Program-made: the position numbers and the translations under genes
DNA from: Caballeronia jiangsuensis
GTDB taxonomy: Bacteria; Pseudomonadota; Gammaproteobacteria; Burkholderiales; Burkholderiaceae
DNA length: 64,000 nucleotides
NCBI GenBank assembly: GCA_000648925.1
Contig: JFHF01000020.1
Coordinates: 62,001 to 126,000, forward strand
Direction of reading: 5' to 3'
Part shown: piece by piece, positions 10,843 to 21,344 of the stretch
How the letters are laid out: each line of letters starts with the position of its first letter
How positions within the stretch are numbered: position 1 is the stretch's first letter
Notes under the pieces: model-generated
The model's database searches: none
What the model was told of the DNA's origin: nothing
What the model saw: only the letters and a program-made list of their open reading frames with translations

Positions 10843-11723
10843 CGGGGCGAATGCGTGCGCGCGAAGTCGGCGCGCACCAGAATCCAGTCGATGAGCTCGC
10901 GGATCACGCGATCGCGTTCGAGATCGTTGAGCGTTTCGTGCGCGCTGCCTACGTGAATCGCGAGCGTGCTGTCGGTCGATCCCGCGTTCGCTTCGAATTC
11001 GCGGCTGCCGGCGGGATCGCAGATCGCGTCCTCGCTGCCGTGGAAGACGAGAATCGGCAATCTGATCTCGCGGCGTTTCGCCGCCACGCGCTCCATCCCG
11101 GCGAGAATCTGCGCGGCCGTGCGCGCCGGCACCGCGCCGTGAAGCACGAGCGGATCGCGCTTATATGCTTCGACGACCCCCGGCGCGCGCGAAAGCAGCG
11201 CCGGGTCGATGCTGAACGCGGCCACGCGCGGCGCCACCGTCCCGACGATACGGGAAAACTTCGCCTTCCAGCGTGGCGTGCCTGCGCCGATCTTCAACGC
11301 AGGACTCGACAGAATCAACCCGGCCAGCTTTTTCTCTTGCGCACGTTCGGCGGCATAGAGCGCCGCGATCGTGCCGCCCATGCTATGGCCCATCAGAAAG
11401 AGCGGCGTGGCGACGGGCGGCGTCGCGGCGCACGCTTCGAGCAGCACGTCGGCATCACGCAGATAGTCCGTGAACACGCGCACCCACGCCCGATCGCCCG
11501 ACGACTTCCCGTGGCCGCGCAGATCGATCGCGATCACTTCGATGCCCGCCGCGTTCAACGCGACCGCGAGCGCGTCGTAACGCCCCGCGTGCTCGCCGAG
11601 GCCGTGAACCAGCGCGATGCGCGCCTTCGGTTCGACATCCGGCGCGGGCTGCCAGCGATGCAGGAACAGTTCCACGCCGCTTCGCGTCGTGACTGCGCTC
11701 GTCGAATAAATATGCCGGGACAT
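10839..11723 (-). CDS. Alpha/beta hydrolase (monoacylglycerol lipase-like, S33 type)
   Basis: This 294-residue alpha/beta hydrolase has the nucleophile elbow GHSMGG, the early oxyanion block ALVHGLGEHAGRY, and the acid/base region PILVFHGSEDAICDP and HVGSAHETLND. The pattern matches the monoglyceride-lipase/serine aminopeptidase S33 family, so a lysophospholipase or acylglycerol esterase role is likely. No signal peptide is seen. Confidence 0.88.
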   Translation of the reverse strand: MSRHIYSTSAVTTRSGVELFLHRWQPAPDVEPKARIALVHGLGEHAGRYDALAVALNAAGIEVIAIDLRGHGKSSGDRAWVRVFTDYLRDADVLLEACAATPPVATPLFLMGHSMGGTIAALYAAERAQEKKLAGLILSSPALKIGAGTPRWKAKFSRIVGTVAPRVAAFSIDPALLSRAPGVVEAYKRDPLVLHGAVPARTAAQILAGMERVAAKRREIRLPILVFHGSEDAICDPAGSREFEANAGSTDSTLAIHVGSAHETLNDLERDRVIRELIDWILVRADFARTHSPR

Positions 11724-11891
11724 GAGCCTGTAAATATCTCCACGTTATTAGTCGATCTGAAATCATTATTAAACAGAATGTAACGTGTCCGGTAAAATCG
11801 CGGGCGACGGTACTACTACGACTACAAACAGGCGGCGGCCGGCGGCGCGGGTGCGTTTCACCCGGCGAGCCTTCCGCCGTTTGCATTTTTC

Positions 11892-12926
11892 ATGATCGAA
11901 ATACGCAATCTCTCGCAGCGCTTCGCGGGGCCCCGGGGCTGGGTCGAGGCGCTGCACAACGTCAATCTGACGATTCCCGCCGGCGAAGTGTTCGGCATCA
12001 TCGGGCGCAGCGGCGCTGGCAAGAGCACGCTCGTGCGCACCATCAATCTGCTGACGCGGCCGAGCGAAGGCAACGTGATCGTCGACGGACGCGATCTCAC
12101 GACGCTCGGCAAGGACGATCTGCGTGCGGCGCGCCGCGACATCGGCATGATCTTTCAGCATTTCAACCTGCTGAGCTCGCGCACGGTGTACGACAACGTC
12201 GCGCTGCCGCTCGAACTCGCCGGCAAGAAGCGCGCGGAAATCGAGGCGGCCGTTCTGCCGCTGCTCGATCTCGTCGGTCTCACGACGCACAAGGACAAGT
12301 ATCCCGCGCAGATCAGCGGCGGGCAGAAGCAGCGCGTTGGCATCGCGCGGGCGCTCGCGAGCAGGCCGAAAGTGCTGCTTTCCGATGAAGCCACGTCCGC
12401 GCTCGATCCGGAAACCACGCGCGCGATTCTCGATCTGCTGCGCAAGATCAATCGCGAGCTCGGTCTCACGATCGTGCTCATCACGCATCAGATGGAAGTG
12501 ATCAAGCAGGTGTGCGATCGCGTCGCGGTGCTCGACGCGGGCCGCGTGGTGGAGGAGGGCAAGGTCGTCGATGTCTTCATGCAGCCGCATCACGAAGTCA
12601 CGCGCGCGCTGATCGGCGATGTGATCGCGCACGAGTTGCCGCCCGCGTTGAAGGCGCGCGTCATCGAGCGCCTGAAGACCGGCAGCGGCCATTTGCTGCG
12701 GCTCGCGTTCACCGGCTCGGGCGTCGATCAGCCGATTCTCTCGGAGACGATCCGCCGCTACGAGCTCGATTTCAACATCCTGCATGGCCAGATCGACGAG
12801 ATTCAGGGCCAGGCGTTCGGCTCGCTCGCGGTGCTCGCGGGTGGCCAGCCGGTGAAGATCGCGGAAGCGCTCGAGTATTTGCGTTCTCAAGGTGTCGTCG
12901 TGGAGGAGTTGTCCCATGTTGAGTGA
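11892..12926 (+). CDS. metN: Methionine ABC transporter ATP-binding protein
   Basis: This 344-residue ABC ATPase has Walker [10 protein letters not shown], signature [16 protein letters not shown] and Walker [13 protein letters not shown]. It also has a C-terminal NIL domain (about residues 265-340), the methionine-sensing module that inhibits uptake when methionine is abundant. It is followed by metI and metQ, giving a complete D/L-methionine importer. Confidence 0.95.
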   Translation: MIEIRNLSQRFAGPRGWVEALHNVNLTIPAGEVFGIIGRSGAGKSTLVRTINLLTRPSEGNVIVDGRDLTTLGKDDLRAARRDIGMIFQHFNLLSSRTVYDNVALPLELAGKKRAEIEAAVLPLLDLVGLTTHKDKYPAQISGGQKQRVGIARALASRPKVLLSDEATSALDPETTRAILDLLRKINRELGLTIVLITHQMEVIKQVCDRVAVLDAGRVVEEGKVVDVFMQPHHEVTRALIGDVIAHELPPALKARVIERLKTGSGHLLRLAFTGSGVDQPILSETIRRYELDFNILHGQIDEIQGQAFGSLAVLAGGQPVKIAEALEYLRSQGVVVEELSHVE

Positions 12927-13569
12927 AATGTTCGACATGTTCGTGCAGTCGTTCTGGGAAACGCTGATCATGGTCGGCATCTCGGGACTCGTCGGCGCGG
13001 CCGTCGGTTTGCCGCTCGGCGTGCTGCTCTATCTGACCGATCGCGATGGCGTGCTGCAGAACATCGGCGTGAATCGCGTGCTCGGCGGCATCGTCAACGC
13101 GGTGCGCTCGACGCCGTTCATCATCCTGCTCGTCGCGGTGATTCCGTTCACGCGGCTCGTCGTCGGCTCGTCGATCGGCACTGCGGCCGCGGTCGTGCCG
13201 TTGACCATCGCCGCCGCGCCGTTCATTGCGCGACTCGTCGAAACCGCGCTGCGCGAAGTGGATCGCGGTCTCATCGAAGCTGCGCAGGCGATGGGCGCGA
13301 CCACGAGCCAGATCGTCTTCAAGGTGCTGTTGCCGGAATCGCTGCCGGGCGTCGTGGCGGGGCTCACCATCACGTTCGTGTCGCTCGTCGGCTATTCGGC
13401 GATGGCGGGCGCGATCGGCGGCGGCGGTCTCGGCGATCTCGGCATCCGCTATGGCTATCAGCGCTTCTTGCCTGAAGTGATGATCACCGTCGTGGTCATC
13501 CTCATCGTGTTCGTGCAGCTCGTGCAATCCTTCGGCGACTGGCTCGTTCGTCGTCTCAGCCACAAATAA
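12916..13569 (+). CDS. metI: Methionine ABC transporter permease
   Basis: This 217-residue multi-helix permease carries the ABC coupling (EAA) motif [21 protein letters not shown]. The start ATG at 12916 follows a strong GGAGGAG ribosome binding site inside the end of metN (11-bp overlap), suggesting coupled translation; an upstream GTG would add only eight unlikely residues. Confidence 0.94.
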   Translation: MLSEMFDMFVQSFWETLIMVGISGLVGAAVGLPLGVLLYLTDRDGVLQNIGVNRVLGGIVNAVRSTPFIILLVAVIPFTRLVVGSSIGTAAAVVPLTIAAAPFIARLVETALREVDRGLIEAAQAMGATTSQIVFKVLLPESLPGVVAGLTITFVSLVGYSAMAGAIGGGGLGDLGIRYGYQRFLPEVMITVVVILIVFVQLVQSFGDWLVRRLSHK

Positions 13570-13584
13570 CCACTCAAGAAAACC

Positions 13585-14379
13585 ATGCAACGTCGATTCA
13601 TTTTGAAGTTCGCCGCCGCGCTGCTGAGCGCAACGCTGTTCAACGGCGTCGCGCACGCTGAAGACGCGATCAAGCTGGGCGTGACCGGCGGCCCGCACGC
13701 GCAGATCATGGATGTCGTGAAGCAGGTCGCCGCGAAGAACGGCCTCAAGATCACGGTTGTCGAGTTCTCGGATTACGTGCAGCCGAACGCCGCGCTCGCC
13801 GCCGGCGATCTCGACGCGAACAGCTATCAGCATCTGCCGTATCTCGACGCGCAGGTGAAGGACCGCGGCTACAAGCTCATCCGGATCGCCGATACCGTGA
13901 CGTTTCCCATGGGCATCTATTCGAAGAAGCTGAAGTCGTTGTCGGCGCTTGGCAATGGCGCGCGCATCGCGGTGCCGAACGATCCGACCAACGGCGGCCG
14001 TGCATTGCTGCTGTTGCAGAAGCAGGGTCTCATCAAGCTGCGCGCGGATGCGGGCCTGAAGGCGACGCCGCTCGATATCGTCGAGAATCCGAAGAAGCTG
14101 AAGATCGTCGAACTCGACGCCGCGCAGATTCCGCGCTCGCTCGACGACGTCGACGCCGCCGCCATCAACACGAACTTCGCGATGGAAGCCGGCCTCAAGC
14201 CGAAGTCGGACGCGATCGCCATCGAGGATCCGCACGGTCCGTACGTCAACATCATTGCGATCCGCGCGGCCGACAAGGACAAGCCGTGGGTCGCCAAACT
14301 CATCGCGGCGTATCACTCGCCGGAGGTGAAGCAGTTCGTCGAAGGCAAATATGCCGGGGCGGTGATTACGGCCTGGTAA
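13585..14379 (+). CDS. metQ: Methionine-binding periplasmic protein
   Basis: This 264-residue NlpA/MetQ-family substrate-binding protein has an N-terminal signal peptide (FAAALLSATLFNGVAHAED). The motif GVTGGPHAQIMDVVK and the later NDPTNGGRALLLLQKQGLIKL belong to the family. There is no lipobox cysteine, so it is predicted to be a soluble periplasmic protein rather than the lipoprotein form. It is the third gene of metNIQ. Confidence 0.94.
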   Translation: MQRRFILKFAAALLSATLFNGVAHAEDAIKLGVTGGPHAQIMDVVKQVAAKNGLKITVVEFSDYVQPNAALAAGDLDANSYQHLPYLDAQVKDRGYKLIRIADTVTFPMGIYSKKLKSLSALGNGARIAVPNDPTNGGRALLLLQKQGLIKLRADAGLKATPLDIVENPKKLKIVELDAAQIPRSLDDVDAAAINTNFAMEAGLKPKSDAIAIEDPHGPYVNIIAIRAADKDKPWVAKLIAAYHSPEVKQFVEGKYAGAVITAW

Positions 14380-14556
14380 TCGATTTCACGGGTGATGTTC
14401 GGGTTTTCGTGGATAGAAATAGAACGACCGTTCGATAAAAATAAGCGCATACCTATTGCACGATGCCTCAACCCACCCGTTGCGGGAGGGGGTTATCCAT
14501 CGCGTCGCTCGTATAATGACGCTGGGTTGACGTAATCGTAACTTTGGAGCGTGTGC

Positions 14557-15306
14557 ATGAAAATTCTGGTGCCAGTCAAGCGCGTGGTCGACTACAACGT
14601 GAAGGTCCGGGTGAAGTCGGATAACACGGGCGTCGATATCGCCAACGTGAAGATGTCGATGAACCCGTTCGACGAAATCGCCGTCGAAGAGGCGGTGCGT
14701 CTGCGGGAAGCGGGTGTTGCGACGGAAGTGATCGCCGTGTCGTGCGGCGTGACGCAGTGTCAGGAAACGCTGCGTACCGCGCTGGCCATCGGCGCGGATC
14801 GCGCGATCCTCGTCGAATCCGCCGATGAACTGCAACCGCTGGCGGTGGCGAAGATCCTGAAGGCGCTGGTCGATCAGGAAAAGCCTGAACTCGTCATCCT
14901 CGGCAAGCAGGCCATCGACGACGATTCGAATCAAACCGGCCAGATGCTCGCTGCACTGGCAGGTCTGCCGCAAGCGACGTTCGCATCGAAGGTCGTGGTC
15001 GCGGATGGCAAGGCGACTGTTTCGCGTGAAGTCGATGGCGGCGCGGAAACGCTGTCGCTCAAGCTTCCCGCGGTGATCACCACGGATCTGCGCCTGAACG
15101 AGCCGCGCTACGTGACGCTGCCGAACATCATGAAGGCGAAGAAGAAGACGCTGACGACGGTGAAGCCCGCCGATCTGGGCGTCGATGTCGCGCCGCGTCT
15201 GAAGACGCTGAAGGTCGTCGAGCCGCCGAAGCGCAGCGCGGGCATCATGGTGCCCGACGTGAAGACGCTGGTCGAGAAGCTCAAGACCGAAGCCAAAGTG
15301 CTGTAA
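14557..15306 (+). CDS. etfB: Electron transfer flavoprotein beta subunit
   Basis: This 249-residue protein starts [16 protein letters not shown] and has the typical ETF-beta block [16 protein letters not shown] and the AMP-binding region. With EtfA it carries electrons from acyl-CoA dehydrogenases to ETF:ubiquinone oxidoreductase. A TATAAT lies at 14512-14517. A 15-bp gap with the strong SD AAAGGAG precedes etfA. Confidence 0.95.
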   Translation: MKILVPVKRVVDYNVKVRVKSDNTGVDIANVKMSMNPFDEIAVEEAVRLREAGVATEVIAVSCGVTQCQETLRTALAIGADRAILVESADELQPLAVAKILKALVDQEKPELVILGKQAIDDDSNQTGQMLAALAGLPQATFASKVVVADGKATVSREVDGGAETLSLKLPAVITTDLRLNEPRYVTLPNIMKAKKKTLTTVKPADLGVDVAPRLKTLKVVEPPKRSAGIMVPDVKTLVEKLKTEAKVL

Positions 15307-15321
15307 AGGAGACGCGAAAAA

Positions 15322-16257
15322 ATGACGATTCTGGTAATTGCGGAACACGACAATGCGTCGATCAAGGCAGCGACGCTGAACACGGTTGCAGCGGCGGCGA
15401 AGGTCGGCGGCGACGTGCATGTGCTGATCGCAGGTTCGAACGCGCAGGGCGCGGCGGATGCGGCGGCGAAGATCGCGGGCGTGTCGAAAGTGCTGCTCGC
15501 CGATGCGCCTCAACTCGCCGACGGCCTCGCAGAAAACATCGACGGCACGGTGCTGAACATCGCGAAGGACTATTCGCATATCTTCGCGCCGGCTACGGCT
15601 TACGGTAAGAACATCGCGCCGCGTATCGCCGCGCATCTCGATGTCGCGCAGATCAGCGATATCACCGCCGTCGATAGCGCCGATACCTTCGAGCGTCCGA
15701 TCTACGCGGGCAACGCCATCGCCACGGTTCAATCGAGCGATCCGATCAAGGTCGTCACCGTGCGCGCAACGGGTTTCGATCCGGTTGCGGCTGAAGGTGG
15801 TAACGCTGCGATCGAGAAGATCGAAGCCGCAGCCGACGCGGGCATCTCGCAGTTCGTGAGCCGTGAAGTGACGAAGCTGGATCGTCCGGAACTGACGAGC
15901 GCGCACATCATCGTGTCGGGCGGACGCGGCCTCGGCAGCGGCGAGAACTATACGAAGACGCTGGAACCGCTCGCCGACAAGCTCAACGCGGCGCTGGGCG
16001 CATCGCGCGCGGCAGTCGATGCTGGCTATGTCCCGAACGATTATCAGGTCGGTCAAACCGGCAAGATCGTCGCGCCGCAACTGTACGTGGCGGTCGGTAT
16101 CTCAGGCGCGATTCAGCACTTGGCCGGCATGAAGGATTCGAAGGTCATCGTCGCGATCAACAAGGATCCCGAAGCGCCGATCTTCAGCGTGGCCGATTAC
16201 GGTCTCGTCGGCGATCTGTTCGCGGTCGTGCCGGAACTGGTGAAAGAACTCGGCTAA
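15322..16257 (+). CDS. etfA: Electron transfer flavoprotein alpha subunit
   Basis: This 311-residue protein has the C-terminal FAD-binding domain: [32 protein letters not shown] and [10 protein letters not shown]. It forms the FAD-holding heterodimer with EtfB. A terminator follows and then an acyl-CoA dehydrogenase gene, a natural electron donor. Confidence 0.95.
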   Translation: MTILVIAEHDNASIKAATLNTVAAAAKVGGDVHVLIAGSNAQGAADAAAKIAGVSKVLLADAPQLADGLAENIDGTVLNIAKDYSHIFAPATAYGKNIAPRIAAHLDVAQISDITAVDSADTFERPIYAGNAIATVQSSDPIKVVTVRATGFDPVAAEGGNAAIEKIEAAADAGISQFVSREVTKLDRPELTSAHIIVSGGRGLGSGENYTKTLEPLADKLNAALGASRAAVDAGYVPNDYQVGQTGKIVAPQLYVAVGISGAIQHLAGMKDSKVIVAINKDPEAPIFSVADYGLVGDLFAVVPELVKELG

Positions 16258-16297
16258 GCCGCGCCGTGTGAGTCGAACACTCGCCACAAAGAAAAAC

Positions 16298-16329
16298 AAA
16301 GGGCGCGACGAACGTTGCGCCCTTTTTTT
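16298..16329 (+). terminator. Terminator after etfA
   Basis: The stem aaagggcgc/gcgcccttt spans 16298-16325 with an internal loop and is followed by a T tract. Confidence 0.8.
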
Positions 16330-16364
16330 GTACCGAAATATCGTTAAGAAGAGGAGACAAGACG

Positions 16365-18155
16365 ATGAGCTACAGCGCCCCGGTCAAGGACATGCTGTTC
16401 GTAATGAAGGAACTGGCGGATATCGACAGCATCGCCGCGCTGCCTGGTCACGAAGATGCAGGCTTCGACACGGCGCAGGCCGTCGTCGAGGAAGCCGCGC
16501 GTTTTTGCGGCGAAGTCCTGGCGCCGCTGAATGTCGCCGGTGACCGCACGCCGAGCGCGTGGGCGAACGGCGAAGTCACGACGACGCCCGGCTTCAAGGC
16601 CGCGTTCCGTCAGTTCGCGGAAGGCGGCTGGCAAGGCGTCATCCATCCGGTGGACTTCGGCGGGCAGGGCTTGCCGAAACTCATCGCGACGCCGTGCATC
16701 GAGGCGCTGAACTCGGCGAATCTCTCCTTCGCATTGTGTCCGCTGCTCACCGACGGCGCGATCGAGGCGCTCCTCACCGCAGGCAGCGATGAACAGAAGG
16801 CGCGCTATCTGCCGAAGTTCATCGAAGGTGAATGGACCGGCACGATGAATCTCACGGAGCCGCAGGCGGGCTCCGATCTGGCGCTCGTGCGCACGCGCGC
16901 CGAGCCACAGGGCGACGGCACGTACAAGGTTTTCGGCACGAAGATTTTCATCACCTACGGCGAGCACGATATGGCGAAGAACATCGTGCATCTCGTGCTC
17001 GCACGCACGCCCGACGCGCCCGAAGGCGTGAAAGGCATCTCGCTCTTTCTCGTGCCGAAGTTTCTCGTCAACGAAGACGGCTCGCTCGGCGCACGCAACG
17101 ACGTGCACTGCGTATCGATCGAACACAAGCTCGGCATCAAGGCCAGCCCGACCGCGGTGCTGCAATACGGCGATCACGGCGGCGCGATCGGCTATCTGAT
17201 CGGCGAGGAAAATCGCGGTCTCGAATACATGTTCATCATGATGAACGCGGCGCGTTTTGCCGTCGGCATGCAGGGCGTCGCGGTCGCCGAGCGCGCATAT
17301 CAGCAGGCGGTTGCGTATGCGAAAGAGCGTGTGCAGAGCCGTCCCGTCGATGGCAGCGCGAAGGAGCCCGTGACGATCATCCATCATCCCGACGTGCGCC
17401 GCATGCTCTCGACGATGCGCGCCTACACCGAAGGCGCCCGTGCGCTCGCGTATGTCGCGGCGGCGCATAGCGATTTCGCGCACGGTCATCCGGACGACGA
17501 CGCCCGGAAGAGCCATCAGGCGATCTACGAGTATCTCGTGCCGATCGTGAAGGGCTTCAGCACGGAAATGTCCGTCGATGTCGCGAGCCTCGGCGTGCAG
17601 GTGCACGGCGGCATGGGCTTCATCGAGGAGACGGGCGCGGCGCAGCATTATCGCGATGCGCGCATCCTGCCGATCTACGAAGGCACGACGGCGATTCAGG
17701 CGAACGATCTCATCGGCCGCAAGACCGTGCGCGATGGCGGCGCCACGGCGCAGGCGCTGCTCGCGCAGATCGATCAGACCATCGCGGCGCTCGCGGAAGC
17801 GGACGGCCAGGCGTTCAAGTCGATGCATCGGCACTTGAGCGCGGGAAGTCTTTCGCTTGCGCGCGCGGTCGAGTTCATCGTCGCGAAATTCAAGAGCGAT
17901 CCGAATGCGGTGTTCGCGGGCAGCGTGCCGTATCTGCGGCTCGCGGGCATCGTGCTGGCGGGATGGCAGATGGCGCGCGCGATGCTCGTCGCCCAGGCGA
18001 AGCGCGCGGACGACGAGCGTTTCTATTCCGCGAAGATCGCGACGGCGGCGTTCTTCGCCGAGCACATTCTGTCGCTCGCGCCGGGGATCGAGGCGTCGAT
18101 TGTCAGCGCGAACGGGCGGGAAGGCGTGCTCGCGCTGAGCGAAGACCAGTTCTAA
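16365..18155 (+). CDS. Acyl-CoA dehydrogenase (long, DmdC/AcdA-like)
   Basis: At 596 residues it is longer than the usual 380-residue acyl-CoA dehydrogenases and has an extra C-terminal region, as in the DmdC-like branch. The core motifs are [16 protein letters not shown], the FAD block [21 protein letters not shown] and [16 protein letters not shown]. It probably oxidises an acyl-CoA to the enoyl-CoA and passes electrons to the adjacent EtfBA. Substrate chain length cannot be read from the sequence. Confidence 0.9.
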   Translation: MSYSAPVKDMLFVMKELADIDSIAALPGHEDAGFDTAQAVVEEAARFCGEVLAPLNVAGDRTPSAWANGEVTTTPGFKAAFRQFAEGGWQGVIHPVDFGGQGLPKLIATPCIEALNSANLSFALCPLLTDGAIEALLTAGSDEQKARYLPKFIEGEWTGTMNLTEPQAGSDLALVRTRAEPQGDGTYKVFGTKIFITYGEHDMAKNIVHLVLARTPDAPEGVKGISLFLVPKFLVNEDGSLGARNDVHCVSIEHKLGIKASPTAVLQYGDHGGAIGYLIGEENRGLEYMFIMMNAARFAVGMQGVAVAERAYQQAVAYAKERVQSRPVDGSAKEPVTIIHHPDVRRMLSTMRAYTEGARALAYVAAAHSDFAHGHPDDDARKSHQAIYEYLVPIVKGFSTEMSVDVASLGVQVHGGMGFIEETGAAQHYRDARILPIYEGTTAIQANDLIGRKTVRDGGATAQALLAQIDQTIAALAEADGQAFKSMHRHLSAGSLSLARAVEFIVAKFKSDPNAVFAGSVPYLRLAGIVLAGWQMARAMLVAQAKRADDERFYSAKIATAAFFAEHILSLAPGIEASIVSANGREGVLALSEDQF

Positions 18156-18167
18156 AAGACCAAAAGA

Positions 18168-18196
18168 AAAGGCGCCGCAAGGCGCCTTTGTCTTTC
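18168..18196 (+). terminator. Terminator after acyl-CoA dehydrogenase
   Basis: The stem aaaggcgcc/ggcgccttt with a gcaa loop lies between the converging acyl-CoA dehydrogenase and dadA genes. Confidence 0.8.
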
Positions 18197-18211
18197 ATGC
18201 GTTAGCGGCGA

Positions 18212-19504
18212 TCACGCGTTCGCGTATCCCGGACGCGTCTTCACGCCGACATCGCCGAAATAGCGGTGAACCGACAGATCGTCGGCACGGATCGCGGGCT
18301 GCTTGCCCGACATCAGGTCCGCCAGCAACTGGCCCGAGCCGCACGACATCGTCCAGCCGAGCGTGCCGTGACCGGTGTTCAGGAACAGATTCGGCACCGG
18401 CGTGCGGCCGACGATCGGCGTGCCGTCCGGCGTCATCGGGCGCAGGCCGGTCCAGAACGTGGCGCTCGCGGTGTCGCCGCCGCCCGGGAACAGGTCGTTC
18501 ACGCACATTTCGAGCGTTTCGCGACGCGCCTGCTTCAGCTTCTTGTCATAGCCGACGATTTCCGCCATGCCGCCCACGCGGATGCGGTCGTCGAAGCGCG
18601 TAATCGCGATCTTGTACGTTTCGTCGAGCACGGTCGAGACCGGTGCGCGCTTCGCATCGACGATCGGCGCAGTGATCGAGTAGCCCTTCAGCGGATAAAC
18701 CGGAATCTTCACGAGATCGCCGAGCAGCTTCGGCGAATACGAGCCGAGCGCAACGACATATGAATCCGCCGTCACCAGTTCCTTGCCGCACTGCACGCCG
18801 GCGATGCGGCCGTTACTGACGGCGAGCGCGTCGATCGACGTGTTGTAGCGGAACTTGACGCCGAGCGCTTCGGCCATGGCGGCGAGCTGCGTCGTGAACA
18901 TCTGGCAGTCGCCGGTTTCGTCGTTCGGCAGGCGCAGACCGCCCGTCAATTTGTGCGACACGGCCGCGAGAGCCGGCTCGGCCTTCTTCAGTTCATCGGC
19001 CGTGAGCAGTTCGAACGGCACGTTCGCGTCCTTCAGCACCGCGATGTCCTTGCCCGCGCCGTCGAATTGCTGCTGCGTGCGGAACAGTTGCAACGTGCCA
19101 CCCGTACGGCCTTCGTACGAGATGCCGGTGTCGGCGCGCAACGCTTGCAAGCAATCGCGGCTGTATTCGGCGAGGCGGACCATGCGGCCCTTGTTGACCG
19201 TATAGCGATCCTGCGTGCAGTTGCGCAGCATTTGCCACATCCACTGCAACTGGTTCATCGTGCCGTCGAGGCGGATGGCGAGCGGCGCGTGCTTTTCGAA
19301 CATCCACTTCACGGCCTTGAGCGGCACGCCCGGTGCGGCCCACGGCGATGCGTAGCCCGGGGAGATCTGTCCGGCGTTCGCGAAACTCGTTTCGAGGGCG
19401 GGGCCAGCCTCGCGGTCGATGACCGTGACTTCGTGACCGGCGCGAGCGAGGTAATACGCGCTCGTGACACCGACGACGCCGCTTCCGAGAATAACGATTC
19501 GCAT
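18212..19504 (-). CDS. dadA: D-amino acid dehydrogenase small subunit
   Basis: This 430-residue FAD-dependent oxidoreductase has the N-terminal dinucleotide fold [18 protein letters not shown] and the family blocks [16 protein letters not shown] and [12 protein letters not shown]. It deaminates D-amino acids, chiefly D-alanine, to 2-oxo acids at the inner membrane. It is divergent from an Lrp/AsnC-family regulator, the usual dad arrangement. Confidence 0.94.
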   Translation of the reverse strand: MRIVILGSGVVGVTSAYYLARAGHEVTVIDREAGPALETSFANAGQISPGYASPWAAPGVPLKAVKWMFEKHAPLAIRLDGTMNQLQWMWQMLRNCTQDRYTVNKGRMVRLAEYSRDCLQALRADTGISYEGRTGGTLQLFRTQQQFDGAGKDIAVLKDANVPFELLTADELKKAEPALAAVSHKLTGGLRLPNDETGDCQMFTTQLAAMAEALGVKFRYNTSIDALAVSNGRIAGVQCGKELVTADSYVVALGSYSPKLLGDLVKIPVYPLKGYSITAPIVDAKRAPVSTVLDETYKIAITRFDDRIRVGGMAEIVGYDKKLKQARRETLEMCVNDLFPGGGDTASATFWTGLRPMTPDGTPIVGRTPVPNLFLNTGHGTLGWTMSCGSGQLLADLMSGKQPAIRADDLSVHRYFGDVGVKTRPGYANA

Positions 19505-19581
19505 GTGATCTCCATCCAGATTCGATGAAACTTCCGAGTGCGCGGGCCTTTGGGCGATCGACGCGACAAACTGAAGCTCGT

Positions 19582-19598
19582 ATAGTGTTATCGACTAT
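19582..19598. promoter_or_regulatory. Inverted repeat, candidate Lrp-type operator
   Basis: The sequence atagt-N7-actat lies in the 152-bp gap between divergent dadA and the Lrp-family gene. Lrp/AsnC proteins bind short imperfect palindromes in such gaps. The assignment is inferred from position. Confidence 0.4.
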
Positions 19599-19656
19599 GG
19601 TATGGACTTCGACCCAGTTTTAGTTATTGTATTTGATCGATTTTCAGGAAAAACGA

Positions 19657-20145
19657 ATGCGAACTCAGCGAAATCCAGTACGCGCGCTCGACAAGCTCGA
19701 TCACAAGATCCTGAACATCCTTCAGGAGGACGGACGCATCGCGATGAAAGACCTGGCCGAGCGCGTCGGGCTGTCGGTGACGCCTTGCATCGAACGCGTG
19801 AAACGCATGGAGCGCGATGGCGTCATCATGGGCTACTACGCGCGGGTGAATCCGAACGAGCTGGGCGCTGCGCTGCTCGTCTTCGTCGAGATCACGCTCG
19901 ATCACAAGAGCGGCAACATGTTCGAGCAATTCCGGCGCGAAGTTCAGAAGATTCCCGAGGTGCTCGAATGTCACCTCGTATCGGGCGATTTCGACTATCT
20001 GATCAAGGCGCGGATCGGCGAGATGGCGGACTATCGGAAGCTGCTCGGCGACATCCTTTTGCAATTGCCGGGCGCGGTGCAGTCGAAGAGCTATGTCGTG
20101 ATGGAAGAGATCAAGGAGACGCTCAAGATTCTCGTCGAGACGTGA
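19657..20145 (+). CDS. Lrp/AsnC-family transcriptional regulator (dad regulator)
   Basis: This 162-residue protein has an N-terminal AsnC winged helix (LDKLDHKILNILQEDGRI, LAERVGLSVTPCIERVKRME) and a C-terminal RAM ligand-binding domain (about residues 75-155). Transcribed divergently from dadA, it probably controls D-alanine/L-alanine catabolism (DadR/BkdR-like). The start MRTQRNPVRALDKLD is used because it fits Lrp proteins; an upstream in-frame start would add ten residues of AT-rich leader. Confidence 0.9.
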   Translation: MRTQRNPVRALDKLDHKILNILQEDGRIAMKDLAERVGLSVTPCIERVKRMERDGVIMGYYARVNPNELGAALLVFVEITLDHKSGNMFEQFRREVQKIPEVLECHLVSGDFDYLIKARIGEMADYRKLLGDILLQLPGAVQSKSYVVMEEIKETLKILVET

Positions 20146-20170
20146 TTTTCCGCTTGCGATGGCGAAGCAA

Positions 20171-20190
20171 TACTGTATATTTATACAGTA
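20171..20190. promoter_or_regulatory. LexA (SOS) box
   Basis: TACTGTATATTTATACAGTA is a perfect CTGT-N8-ACAG palindrome with the AT-rich core of the LexA consensus. It ends 22 bp before the preferred start of the radical SAM gene, where it would overlap the promoter. Confidence 0.85.
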
Positions 20191-20212
20191 TTAATCGATG
20201 GATTTCGTCGCA

Positions 20213-21340
20213 ATGTCATCGCCCGATCGTGAATATCCCGTCGCGCCACCGGCCCCGCTGAAGGGGCGCGGGGCGGTCACGAATATCCAGGGTCGTTACG
20301 AAAAGGATGAGCGCGAACGCGTCGACGACGGCTGGGCGCACATCGCCGATCCAGCGGACGAAGGCGCGCCACCGCTACGCACCCAGATTTTCGAGGAGCG
20401 GGCGAAGAGCATTCTGACGCGCAACACCTCGCCGGACATTCCGTTTTCCGTTTCGCTGAATCCCTATCGCGGCTGCGAGCACGGCTGCATCTATTGCTTT
20501 GCTCGCCCTACGCACAGCTATCTCGGGCTATCGCCGGGGCTGGATTTCGAAAGCCGGATCTACGCGAAGATCAACGCGCCCGAATTGCTCGAACGCGAAC
20601 TGGCGAAACCGAACTACGAAGCCGAGCCGATCGCGCTCGGCGTCAACACGGACGCGTATCAACCGGTCGAACGCGATCTGCAAATCACGCGGCGTGTCAT
20701 CCAGGTGCTGCACGATTGCGGTCACCCGTTCGCGGCGATCACGAAGAATTCGCTGATCGAACGCGACATCGACCTGCTTGCGCCGATGGCCGCGCGCGGA
20801 CAGGTGATGGCGGCGATCACGGTCACGACCCTCGACGCCGATATCGCACGAACGCTCGAGCCGCGTGCGGCGACGCCGTCGCGGCGTCTTCGCACGATCC
20901 GCACGCTTGCCGAGGCGGGCATTCCGGTCGGCGTGAGCATCGCACCGGTTATTCCGTTCGTGACGGAGCCGGACATGGAGCGTGTCCTCGAAGCGTGCGC
21001 CGAAGCGGGGGCGACGAGCGCGAGCTATATCGTGCTGCGTCTGCCGTGGGAAGTTGCGCCGCTCTTCAAGGGCTGGCTTGCCGCGCATTTTCCCGATCGC
21101 GCGGAGCGCGTGATGAGCCGCGTGCGCGACATGCGCGGCGGCAAGGACTACGACTCGGATTTTTCGACGCGCATGAAAGGCGAGGGTCTGTGGGCCGACA
21201 TGCTCAAGCAGCGCTTTCAAAAGGCGACGAAGCGCCTCGGGCTGAATGCGCGGCAACGCGGCATTCTCGACATGTCCGAGTTCCAGCGGCCCGCGAAACG
21301 CACGGGCCCGCCGTCCAGCCCGCAACTCGACCTGTTCTGA
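20213..21340 (+). CDS. PA0069-family radical SAM protein (SPL-like)
   Basis: The protein has about 375 residues. The radical SAM motif is C-x3-C-x2-C in NPYRGCEHGCIYCFARPTHS, and the following blocks resemble the spore-photoproduct-lyase-related family known as PA0069/Rv2578c. The start at 20213 is preferred because the ATG at 20198 lacks a Shine-Dalgarno and lies only 7 bp from the LexA box. SOS control suggests a role in DNA damage, perhaps nucleic-acid repair, but the substrate is unknown. Confidence 0.88.
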   Translation: MSSPDREYPVAPPAPLKGRGAVTNIQGRYEKDERERVDDGWAHIADPADEGAPPLRTQIFEERAKSILTRNTSPDIPFSVSLNPYRGCEHGCIYCFARPTHSYLGLSPGLDFESRIYAKINAPELLERELAKPNYEAEPIALGVNTDAYQPVERDLQITRRVIQVLHDCGHPFAAITKNSLIERDIDLLAPMAARGQVMAAITVTTLDADIARTLEPRAATPSRRLRTIRTLAEAGIPVGVSIAPVIPFVTEPDMERVLEACAEAGATSASYIVLRLPWEVAPLFKGWLAAHFPDRAERVMSRVRDMRGGKDYDSDFSTRMKGEGLWADMLKQRFQKATKRLGLNARQRGILDMSEFQRPAKRTGPPSSPQLDLF

Positions 21341-21344
21341 CGTT

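Noticed and set aside
11724-11891. Possible SAM riboswitch before metNIQ
   Set aside because: The leader is only about 170 bp and shows no SAM-riboswitch-like helices or expression terminator that I can recognise.
14386-16080. 564-codon minus-strand frame opposite etfB/etfA
   Set aside because: Arg/His-rich shadow with no recognisable domain; both etf genes on the plus strand are intact.
16344-18065. 573-codon minus-strand frame opposite the acyl-CoA dehydrogenase gene
   Set aside because: Shadow of the dehydrogenase; composition is not protein-like.
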